Of a stretch of DNA of 64,000 nt, positions 54,856-64,000 are shown piece after piece (position 1 is the stretch's first letter; every line of letters begins with the position of its first letter). The stretch lies in NCBI GenBank assembly GCA_033032865.1, contig JAWHQI010000099.1, positions 7,600,501 through 7,664,500 on the forward strand, given 5' to 3'. Source of the DNA: Dactylorhiza incarnata. Lineage: Eukaryota; Streptophyta; Magnoliopsida; Asparagales; Orchidaceae. The notes below the pieces were generated by a model. The model made no database searches and was not told the origin of the DNA. It worked only from the letters and a program-made list of their open reading frames with translations. The position numbers and the translations under genes were made by a program.

Positions 54856-56243
54856 ATGAGCTCCATGGCTGGAGGTGGAGGATCTGACCCAGGCCACTCG
54901 CAGCCCCCGGTGGCTGGAGTGACGTTGGAGATGCTTGAAATTTTCAAGCTGGAGGCCCTGCAGACCTTGCAGCTAACTTTCGCCACGATAGGCGAAGGCA
55001 GGAGAGGAAGTGGTCCGGAGGTCTCGCCTCAGCAGGTGGGCGAGAGCACTCTCGGCCAGCAATCCAGGAAGGAGGTGCCAGTGGGGGGGAGTGGGGAGGC
55101 ATTCAGCCCCCACTCGCCCAGTCCCCTAGGAGGGGGCTAGTGGGTAGGTCCCAGACCCCCACTCGCCCAACCCCAAGGGAGCGAGTGGGGAGATCCCAGA
55201 CCCCCACTAGCCCAGCCCCAAGGGGGAGAGTGGGGAGGTCCCAGACCCCCACTTGCCCAGCCCCAAGGGGGCGAGTATGGAGGCAGCCAGCACCCACTCG
55301 CCCGGCCCCAAAGGGGGGCGAGCATAAGAAGTACTTTGTGCGAGCTGATCCTCTGGCCCCGGTTCCAAAGGGGGTCCATAGGGATGGAGATGTCTCACTA
55401 CTCCGGCAAGGATGACACCGTCCTGCAACTGCAGTGATTTGAGGACATAGTCTCCATCATGCCCATGTCGGACGCTTTCAATTGTTGACTCTTCGTGACA
55501 ACTCTGAAGGAGAAGGCTAGAGATTGGTTCCACCAGCTCCCTGAGGGATCCATTTATGCCTTCGAAGATTTGCGTCGCGTTTTCCTGCTACTCTTCTCGA
55601 CATCAAGAAAGAGGAAGAAAGATGCTGAAGCACTTTTCAAGATCAAGCAAGAGCCAGAGGAGTCACTGGCTCACTATGTTGACCGGTTCCAGGAGGAGAT
55701 TCTCCTCACCCAAGAGGTGCCAGGCTACACCCTCCAGCTTGCTTTCATCGTGGGGCTGCAGGGGGGATTCTTCAAGATGGGCCTCAAGAGGAGAGCTCCT
55801 TCGTCTTTTGAGGAGTTGATGGAAAGGGTGGCGGAAGAAGTTGAGAGTGAGGAGGCCAACCCGGAGTTCGCGAGAAGGTTAACCAAGCTGAGTGAGCCAG
55901 AGGCAAGACAGTAGGGCGGGAGGGTAGGGGCTCCCAAGAAGAATTTTGACCAAGAGGAGGATAACTTCGTGGGAGAGGGCCCAATTCCCTAGGGTGGAGG
56001 CAGGGACCGAAGGCACCCTCTCCACCACCCCAACAAACCATGGCGATCAGCCACAGAAGAAGGAGAAAACATACGGGAGGAAGAGGGGGCGTCCGGGTGG
56101 AGTTACCTTACTGTGACTTCCACGATGAGGAGGGTCACGCGACATCCACCTGCCTCGAGTTCTTGGAAATGAGGGAGGCGAGGTGTTCGAAGTCGCAACG
56201 TCAGCAACCAGAGGAGGTCGAGGAGGACCATGCCTGGGAGTAG
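54856..56243 (+). pseudogene. G gag, decayed
   Basis: ATG 54856 starts MSSMAGGGGSDPGHSQPP, and the reading breaks after 94 codons at TAG 55138-55140. After a 45-bp repeat region the gag domain appears with stops (for example near 55435 and 55485), then is open at 55495-55914: LKEKARDWFHQLPEGSIYAF, as in E gag, to KLSEPEARQ and a stop. A zinc-knuckle-like YCDFHDEEGHATSTC lies near 56112, before TAG at 56241. Clearly homologous to the first third of the E polyprotein. Several stops and shifts make it non-functional; no protease follows. Confidence 0.8.
55090..55325. repeat. 45-bp repeat in G gag spacer, about 5 copies
   Basis: CCCAGACCCCCACTCGCCC recurs at about 55150, 55195 and 55240. The 45-base period equals 15 codons, so copy number could change without shifting the frame. 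It carries the CTCGCCC/GGGCGAG word also found in the G LTR. Confidence 0.85.
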
Positions 56244-56369
56244 AAGACAAAGTCCCGGTCTCCGTGCTTAGCTTTTTCTTTAAACCCATGTAGTATGATG
56301 GTTTATTTCCCTACTCAGTTTAACTTGCATATAACTGGATGACTAATGTAATGAAAGTTTTTCAAAGTA

Positions 56370-57146
56370 TTTTTCCCCTCGGATGGTTCCGCTGACAGGG
56401 CTCTCTCTAGCCGGCAAGGTAGGTTGACCTCCCAGGGAGGGTAAGTACTTTTCCCCTCGGATGGTTCTGCTGACCGGGCTCTCTCTAGCCGGCAGGGCAG
56501 GTTGACCTCCCAGGGAGGGTAAGTATTTTTCCCCTCAGATGGTTCCGCTGACCGGGCTCTCTCTAGCCGGCAGGGCAAGTTGACCTCCCAAGGAGGCTAA
56601 GTACTTTTCCCCTCTGATGGTTCCGCTGACCGGGCTCTCTCTAGCCGGCAGGGCAGGTTGACCTCCCAGAGAGGCTAAGTATTTTCCCCTTATATGGTTC
56701 CGCTGACCGGGCTCTCTCTAGCTGGCAGGGCAGGTTGACCTCCCAGGGAGGCTAAGTATTTTTCCCCTAGGATGGTTCCGCTGACCGGGCTCTCTCTAGC
56801 CGGCAGGGCAGGTTGACCTCCCAGGGAGGGTAAGTATTTTTGCCCTCGAATGGTTCCGCTGACCGGGCTCTCTCTAGTCGGCAGGGCAGGTTGACCTCCC
56901 AGGGAGGCTAAGTACTTTTCCCCTCAGATGGTTCCGCTGACTAGGCTCTCTCTAGTCGGCAGGGCAGGTTGACCTCCCAGGGAGGCTAAGTATTTTTCCC
57001 CTCGGATGGTTCTGCTGACCGGGCTCTCTCTAGCCGGCAGGGGAGGTTGACCTCCCAGGGAGGCTAAGTATTTTTCTCCTCAGATGGTTCCGCTGACTGG
57101 GCTCTCTCTAGCCGGCAGGGCATGTTGACCTCCCAAGGAGGGTAAG
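56370..57146. repeat. 78-bp tandem array, about 10 copies
   Basis: GGTTCCGCTGACCGGGCTCT and GCAGGGCAGGTTGACCTCCC recur with starts at 56381, 56459, 56537 and 56615. It follows gag where the 3' UTR arrays of E and F also lie. The last copy is cut by H. Confidence 0.92.
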
Positions 57147-58428
57147 TGTTGGATCTTGTGGCGCCCTTAGAGGGGGGGGGGGGGTGAATAAGGGCCTTTT
57201 TAAATTATGATTTTTACTTAAGAATTTTTCACCAACTTTCACTTTTCTTAAAAATAATTAATCGAAATTTTCCAAACATAAATTTTATATTAATAAATAC
57301 TCAATTAATTTTCAATAAAGTAACATTCAAAATTTTATTAAATATGACAAAGACATACATGAACATAATGATCTTAATAAAGCTTAAGATCAAGGAAATA
57401 ATGGTAAAATAAAACTTTTACAATTTTACCGATCCTTCTACTAAGGACCGGAAGGCTATGACTTATCTTTCCCTAGAACAAGCCCAAGCCTATCCTCTAG
57501 ATCTTCCCAAGATCTAGATGTAGCACACAAGGCCACGATTTCCCACCAAGCCACGCAAGGACTTGGACGCTCCGCACAAGGAAGCGATTTTCCCCTAAGC
57601 CACGCAAGGACTTAGACGCTCCGCACAAGGAAGCGATTTTCCTTACCAATACAAAGTAAAATGTATATAAATGAAAATACAAGATAAAATAAGAACTCCC
57701 TAGAAATTCAGATCTCTGAAAGGAAGGTTGAAACCTCGAGATGATCGTTGATGTAGAAGCGTGTCCGATCTCGTCTTCAATTTCAAACATTCTCAGCACA
57801 AATGGGAGTTCTTGAGGTTCTGGAGCTCTCTGGTTCGTATGCACTCAGGAAGGAACTTAAAATCTTCAAAGCTTTCAATGCACGAACAGAAAGAACCATT
57901 TTATAGATTTTCACTGTCGCCTGGGCGACATCACTGTCGGAATTCCGACAGCGCAAAACTGCCGCTCGTAGTGCTGTCGTGCAGGCAGTTGCGGTAACTT
58001 CCGAGCTGTCTCCTGGGCAACAGTAGCTGTCGGAAAATTCCGACAGCGCCAAACTGCTGCTCGTCGTGCTGCCGTGCGGGCAGTTGTTGTAACTTCTCTG
58101 CTGTCGTCTGGGCGACATTGACTGTCGGAAAATTCTGACAGCTCCTCTTCATTTTTGTCGTCTGATACTTCTCCAGACTGTAGATTGAGTCGTTCTCATC
58201 TCCTAAATGGGGTGGCACATTCCGTAACTCTTCCTGTATTGAAAGTTATTGCCGTTTGAAGTTTAACATACAAAACTCATCATTTTGTCTTTTTGATCCA
58301 TGAACGAGGACGTGTTTCTTTATTTAACATGTATCACCTGTACACTATAAACACACAAAATAGTAGATCAAATACATCATGGTATTTGTTATTCTCAAAC
58401 CAAGAGATGCGGAAAGCAAGCTCCAACA
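57147..58428 (-). repeat. 3' LTR of H
   Basis: 1282 bases. On the minus strand it starts TGTTGGAGCTTGC, shares TTTGAGAATAACAAAT with C and ends at GATCCAACA. TATA-like CTATAAAATGG on the minus strand at 57896-57906. Just upstream (57910-58150) lies a cluster of CTGTCGG/CCGACAG and CGCCTGGGCGACA words, including near-palindromes CTGTCGGAAAATTCCGACAG. The position equals that of the AGCGC cluster in C. Confidence 0.88.
57910..58150. repeat. CTGTCGG/CCGACAG dyad cluster in H U3
   Basis: Three approximate units of about 90 bases, each with a GTCGCCTGGGCGAC-like dyad and a CTGTCGG...CCGACAG dyad, and some CpG-decayed versions (TTCTGACAG). Confidence 0.85.
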
Positions 58429-61400
58429 ATCTCCCCCTTTTGATAATAACAAATACCCATATGAGAAATTAGTGAGTTTATAGATAAGTGCGATAAAAGA
58501 TATGCATGAATAAAAGGTTTACTGCGTGATATATTTTACTCCCCCTAAATATCTATGTCACTAGATTTCTCATTTTATTCTCCCCCTTTTGTTATTACCA
58601 AAAGTGGGTTGTCATGATCGAGCATTATCACTCCCTCTACATAGACGCTTTCCATGAAAACATTTTAATATACTCCCCTTAAATTGTATTCTCCCCCTAA
58701 ATGTATGTTCCCCTTAAATGTTATAATTAATTGCAATGGTGCATTCTGAAAAATTGAGATTAGTAAGAGATTTCTTGAATTTATAGTTCTCCCCTTTTTG
58801 ATATTATCAAAAGTTATTTTGAAAGAAAGAATGAATAATTATGAAGAAATAATAAATATGGGAGTATATAAGAGTAATAGATTTTATGTCGAGAAGAAAA
58901 ATAAGATGCAATCAAAAGCTTGTTAAATACTACTTGTTGAGAAAAATATAAGCATGATGTAACATAAAGTAGTAAGCAACATAGCTAACATGATAAAGTA
59001 AGCATTCTATTTTAAGATACCACTTGCTTAAAGGAAAACACGGTGTTAAAAATAATAAGCACTCTTAAACATAAACATCATTTTAGAAGATAAAACCATA
59101 TAAAGGATAATGAGTTTTAAATTTGAAAAGTTGATGTTTGAGTTAAAGATTGAAGAGATGCTATTCCATTAAGATAAAAAAAATTGCAAGCATGATTTCA
59201 TAATATCAAGAAAAGATACACAAACTACAATGTAATAAAATTTGCATTTCAAGTAAACTTAAACATTATAGCGGTCATGATTTGTTATCTAGTGCATTTA
59301 CTTAAGTTTATAGAGATTTGAGTAGATGAGCTTTAGGATCCAATTATCATGAGTAGAAGTTTTATGAAAGATAATGATGTGTACAAAGTAATGTTTTGAT
59401 AAAGTATACAAGTGAATCAATCAAAAACACATGACATATATAATGAAATAACACAACATTAAAATACACAAATAATATTACTTCCACACTATTTCAATGC
59501 ACATGAATAAATAGTACAACTACCAAGGCACTCTGTACACACAATGCTTATTAAGACTTATCAGGGTGCAAAGTAGTGCTTGGGGGATCACTTTTATACT
59601 TTTTAGCTTTATTTTCAATTTCTTTGTGATCCGGTTTACAAAAGAGAAGTGGTGTATAAATTGTTTGCTACAAGACACTTTATAATTCTTAGCCAAGGTG
59701 CTCAACCTCACAATGCTTATTAAGATTTATCAGGAGGGTGAGTAGTGCTTGGTGGAGTTTTCCTTGTCATTTATTATTTGCTTTTTAGTTTAGTGACTAA
59801 GGACTCCGAATTCACTTGTTTTGCAAACATAGCATTTTAAACCACATTTCGTTAAAGAATAAGTGCATGAAAGACAAAGAATTGTAATAACCAATTCAAT
59901 GTTGTGTAGGTAATCTATTTAGGCACTTTAATTATTTAAGTTATTACACTATACAATCATGTAAGAATAAGATTGTAAACACATGTAGGTTATCAAAAAT
60001 AAGTGAGTGAATGAATCATTATCAAACATAATACATTACTCATACTTAGAGGCATGCTAAACATTTCTATACATGTTTATCTACAATCAATTTCATTGCA
60101 CATAACAAGATAATTTTCAAGGCATGACAAATACAAAACAATGTTTTTAAGAAACTTGAAAGTTAAATTAAACATTGTATTTAACCTTTAATTGATATAA
60201 TTAATCATCCATCCTTGACAATGGCAATGAATAACAATCAGTTTTTTTATAAAGTTTTGAATTTTTTTTATATATGCACAAAACAATAAACATACATAAA
60301 GAAAAACATATTTTTGTTCTTTGAAATTGTTTTGTAAATTTGTATTTGTTTTTTTTGTATATATTCTCTGGAAATCATAGAAGTTTTTAATAGCCCTTTC
60401 AGTAAATGATAATCTATGCCAGAGAAATAAACAAAAATAATGTATGAGAAAATACATATATATATTTTTAAAAGAAATAAAATTTTATTTTAAAAGGAAT
60501 AAAAAGATAGAAAACATTTACAAACAAACAAAATATTAAAATAATACCAGAAATAATTCAAAAAAAATATTTTGGAGCAAAGGAGCTAACACCAGGCATT
60601 AACTTCTTAACTCCAAAACAGAACTGCATTTCTTGATGTTTTGAAAAATATTTTTCTCAATTCATTTGTATTATAAAGAGACCTTCCTTTAGTTGAAATT
60701 TCAGAGTATATTGATTAGATATGAAGGCTCTTTTAGCATGTATTTGGTGATTTTTCAAATACTTGTGTTTGGTAAAATCATTAAAGCTCGAAATATTAAA
60801 ATATGCAAACACATGATGCAATGTTAGAATAAAAAAAATATGCATGATTTATGTATAAAGAGTGAGATAATGTTCATGCAATGAATATAATATAAGTATA
60901 TCTAAGATCAACATACCTTAACTACATCACTACACTCTAGCCCCGTACTAAGTGACGGATGGGCATGAGGAGCTGCACACATGCCGCAGGTTGGGGTGTT
61001 AATCCCATATGCATACAAAAGATGACGCTCAACCTTGCCCTCTTCCCCCCTAGTGCCTCTCAAGGCCCCACTGGAACCCTCCCTGGTTAAGGACAAGACA
61101 TGACTTAGAGGTTAGGTCTCTAATGCACACAATCCTACGCCCTCGCTATTGTGAGACACATGTCATAGGTTTATTGATTATGGACATACTAAGCGTGTAA
61201 GCCTTAAATATATTAACTATGTTATAATTCATGATTAGTTTTGGATTAACAATTTTATCGAAGATTGTTGATTTTAAATCCATTTAGAAAAGTTTTATTC
61301 ATGCAAATAACTACAAAGGAAAATAAGATTTTCATATTTTAATGATATAATTTACTTTAGCATTGCAAGATATAACTAGCATGAGCATTGATTTCTATTT

Positions 61401-61458
61401 ATGGTATGTGATAATGCTAGTGTAATGAATTAGGACAACATGGTGCAAAACTAAGTAA
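58429..61458. other. H interior, AT-rich, no gene
   Basis: No protein recognised. It starts with the polypurine tract in reverse, then repeated CTCCCCCTTTT-type words (58560, 58785). It contains the two-unit conserved block (59521-59765) and the GC-rich block (60920-61145). Confidence 0.6.
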
Positions 61459-61958
61459 CACTACACCATATCATGCATATGGTAGCACTCAAAAATAGCT
61501 ACTATATATGAAAAACTCGCTACTGTAGGACTACGGTAGCGGTTGCATGTGTGTTGTATCTGCCGCCGTGGTCGTAGGGTATGGTAGCGGTTACACAATG
61601 TATTGTGGCGTCCTGAAACCGCTACCATAGGTACATCTATTATAGCATTTATAGCTTTCAATGGTAGCGGTTAATGAGCGATACCATTCTACAGCAATCA
61701 CTACGATTCTTCATCGCCAGGCGTTTATTCTTATATTAGGCAACATTTATTCTTCATCGTCAGACGTTTAATAAATTCAATTATTTTCTATTAAATTGAA
61801 TAATATAATAATGGAGATAATATAGCTATTTTGTAAAAGAATTCAAATAAATTTTTTTTATTAATAATAAAAAGAAGGTGGGAGATAGCCCAAACCCTTC
61901 ATGAATACAATCAATATATCTATTCCTCCCCCATCACAACATACAAGCATCAACCATT

Positions 61959-61977
61959 TCTCTCTCTCTCTCTCTCC
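61959..61977. repeat. (TC)n microsatellite
   Basis: About nine TC units followed by CCC. Confidence 0.9.
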
Positions 61978-62058
61978 CCTAGTGATGATGTCGCCGCAGA
62001 TAAATATCATTTATCCGCACATCAAGTCAATATCCATGTGAGCATTGCGGGCACTCAC

Positions 62059-62180
62059 CTATTCCCCCATCATCGATGAAGTGTGGCCTTGGCTCGGGAT
62101 ACTGATCGATGGCACGAGCATGCTGCTCGTCACCCTCAGCTTGCTCGGCCTCCACCCCCCTTATTGATTTGTCATGGCCT
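62059..62180 (-). pseudogene. Possible exon fragment, acidic
   Basis: The minus strand has an open stretch including EAEQAEGDEQHARAIDQYPE, ending at a good donor (GGGAATAG then GTGAGTG). A TAA lies upstream in frame. No family recognised; it may be part of a gene carried by the putative CACTA element. Confidence 0.25.
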
Positions 62181-62467
62181 TGCTCTTTGATTTAATTTGC
62201 TTCCGCAATACATAAAGCTGCCCACGAACACCTGCACATGCAGTTCGCACAAGCCAAAAACATTATGGAAGAGAGTGGTAACAAAAACTTTGGGAACATC
62301 CTCCTCCTCCTACAAACAGAACTAAAAAAAATGAGGTTCAATAGTATAACCTGCTGCTCATTTTGAAGGCTCACGATCACGATCACCTGCTGATCATGAT
62401 CACCTGCTGCTCACGATCACCTGCTGCTCGTTTTGAAGGTTCAATAGTATAAGCTGCCCACGATCAC
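62181..62467. other. Spacer with CTGCTC/GATCACC short repeats
   Basis: GATCACCTGCTGCTC-like words repeat at 62380-62475. A minus-strand stretch around 62225-62310, bounded by TTTGTAG and GTGTTCG, could be another small exon. No confident gene. Confidence 0.3.
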
Positions 62468-62779
62468 CTATTGCTCGTGATGAAACTCCGTTTGTCCAAA
62501 TGGATTTGTCGGAACCGGAGTATGAAATGTTGGTGCAGACTGCTTAACAACACCATATGTCGCGGGTTGCTGCTAGTATCATAGGCACAGGCGCACAACA
62601 TATTAGAGAACAAGAACAACTGGATGGTATTTTAACAAACAATCTTATAGAGACAAATGCAAGATAACACACCATCATGACAGGATATTGCATTCTGTAG
62701 ACCATACCATGGTGAGGTCCCATGCGCCAGGCTGGATATGAAGCAGATGATGTTGAATAAACTCCAGTAAATAGATCCT
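62468..62779 (-). pseudogene. Candidate captured 3' gene end, two exons
   Basis: On the minus strand, 62673-62779 follows GCTTGCAG and ends before GTGTGTT; 62468-62572 follows ATACTAG. Both are open in the same phase and end in TAG 62468-62470. The encoded text is rich in Tyr, Pro, Gln and Met and contains TNPFGQ, an NPF tripeptide of the sort found in ligands of EH domains such as clathrin adaptors and Arf-GAPs. It looks like the C-terminal end of a host gene inside the transposon, but the gene is not identified. Confidence 0.3.
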
Positions 62780-64000
62780 GCAAGCATATAGATAACTAAA
62801 TCCAGTGCCAATAGAATCATCAATTAGGTCTAGAATAAATTAAATCTAGGTCCTTAGATTAGCTCAAATAGTATGTGGTTACACTATTTTCAGATTTTCA
62901 ACAAATAAGTCCCTATAGCTTAGATGAGTTTTAGTACAATTTTCTAAAACAATATATTGCTGATTCTAAAGGGTTCCCATGTCTACCTACACTTTATCTA
63001 TTTACAAGTAGATGAATGGAAACTTAACCAAATTGAGAAGATATCATTACAAAGCGCTGAGTGAATGGGCATTTAACTGAAACAAAGTAGCAATATGAGC
63101 TATTAGAAGCCTTTAATCGAATGATAGTTAGACCTTGATCTTATTCAAAATGTTATCAGCAAGCAATAGTCAAATAGCTCTTAGAACTCACGATACATCC
63201 AGTATTGAAGATCATTAGTAAGCACTTCAACAGTAGTCAATACGGTTTCAAAGCGCATGTTATATTTTGTATACTGGAAGTTCATTAGCACATACTAAGG
63301 CCTGCAGTCCCCTCACTCTGCATAAATTTGACAGCATAAATCTGATAAAATATTAATACACGTGTGGAGTTTTCCTTTGTTCAAAGATATTCGTTATCAA
63401 TGTAGCTGACTGGGAATTTATCCCCATAATCACAACCAGTCTCTACTTCATTTTGCGTAGAATACGGGAACAGAGCTATAACACTCAACTAAAAGGAAAA
63501 AAACCAAAGTGAAACTATATATAGCACACAGATAATATAGAGGACTCAATAAAGTCATCTAGAGATTATACCTGAAACAAGCTATGCAAATGTCCCACCC
63601 ACGAAGTGAGTTCAAGATCAATGTGTAGGTGAGATAGCGGACAATGCGGACTTAAACCTTCCTGATTTCAGCAAGCAAGATGAAAAAGCTTCCAACCTAG
63701 AATTGACATGAGCAAATAGTTAACCACTTACCCAACTTTCATGAGGGTATCCCATCCAGGTAGTAGTTCCCTGTTGCTTGAACAAATAGAGCAAATAGTT
63801 GTTGCCTGGTACATAAGATCAATAACTATATATTTATATGTATATATATCATATCTCATCAATAACATTCAACTGTTCAGTAATTTCATATAGCTTAACC
63901 TCAACACATTCAACTGTTGAGTAGTACCTGATTAAGAACTGGGAATTGAGTACTTCAAGTTTTTGTAATGACATCACACTCATGCATGATGGAGAGAAAG
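62780..64000. other. Right end, nothing recognised
   Basis: AT-rich sequence without a convincing open frame, repeat or element end. It may be intronic or internal to the putative CACTA element. A short (TA)n stretch is near 63825-63850. Confidence 0.4.

Larger units (their letters stand above)
51575..57146 (+). mobile_element. Element G: gypsy relative of E, LTR-gag-tandem array, broken by H
   Basis: Its LTR begins TGTACAACCCTGTATTCGCC, matching the E LTR start on its coding strand, and its R/U5 (54500-54800) and primer site also match E. A decayed gag similar to E gag follows, then a 78-bp array up to the insertion of H at 57147. Any pol and the 3' LTR are outside the window or absent. Confidence 0.8.
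57147..61458 (-). mobile_element. Element H: minus-strand relative of C, 3' part only
   Basis: An LTR (57147-58428) with TGTTGGA/CCAACA ends is followed by ATCTCCCCCTTTTGATA, the reverse of the C polypurine region, so this is the 3' LTR of a minus-strand element. The interior 58429-61458 matches the C interior in blocks (59521-59765 with 36896-37165, 60920-61260 with 37860-38165). GTAAG before 57147 would be one target copy. The 5' part lies beyond 61459 or outside the window. Confidence 0.8.
61459..64000. mobile_element. Probable CACTA-type DNA transposon, right end outside window
   Basis: CACTACACCATATCATGCAT at 61459 follows TAA and interrupts the H interior. In the next 250 bases GGTAGCGGTT and AACCGCTACC occur in both orientations (61514, 61573, 61615, 61661), like the subterminal repeats of CACTA (En/Spm) elements. 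No transposase wording was found and the other end is not in the window, so the assignment rests on the terminus and subterminal repeats. Confidence 0.4.

Overview
The window is nuclear DNA of a flowering plant and consists almost entirely of nested LTR retrotransposons. The evidence is plant Ty1/copia and Ty3/gypsy gag and pol domains, tRNA-Met-type primer sites, 5-bp target duplications, spliced GT-AG introns in an accessory gene, and no bacterial-style gene organisation. The species cannot be told from the sequence. No ordinary host gene, tRNA, rRNA or CRISPR array was found; a possible host-gene fragment lies near the right end.

Layout. I name the elements A to H. F (about 449-49431, minus strand) is an old non-autonomous gypsy-type element with LTR-like ends, a gag cut into three pieces, and 32-bp and 75-bp tandem arrays. 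D (4534-30474, minus, TSD AATCT) is a Tork/Tnt1-like copia inserted in F's gag. D was itself hit by E (8446-20364, minus, TSD GTTTG), a young Tat-like gypsy, and by A (20643-28231, plus, TSD CACGG), a SIRE-like copia lacking pol. B (31080-47484, plus, TSD GTAGG), a second pol-less SIRE-like copia, also sits in F's gag, and C (32158-39835, plus) sits inside B's 5' LTR. Right of F are a decayed stretch (49432-51574), G (51575-57146, plus; a gypsy relative of E with a GC-rich minisatellite in its LTR and a solo LTR inside that), H (from 57147, minus; a relative of C), and a probable CACTA-type transposon from 61459 to the window end.

E is the only element that looks recently active. Its 1118-bp LTRs differ at one position that I could find. 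It has a 1319-codon gag-protease-RT-RNase H frame, followed after a one-base slip in a G7 run by an archaeal-type RNase H plus integrase frame. On the opposite strand, between pol and the 3' LTR, it carries an intact four-exon, 574-codon accessory gene. A 97-bp tandem array separates the two convergent genes.

The most unusual pattern is that most retroelement families here carry their own short CpG-containing motif, often as inverted pairs, clustered in the LTR mostly upstream of the TATA box, and in several families again inside the element. Examples are TCGACG in A, ATCGTCGA in B, AGCGC/GGCGCTA in C, AGACCGC in D, CTCGCGAG in E, GGGCGAG in G and CTGTCGG in H. In the related LTRs of C, the solo LTR and H the backbone is shared but the motif module differs. 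This looks like rapidly changing recognition sites for DNA-binding or RNA-binding factors and is the main lead for follow-up.
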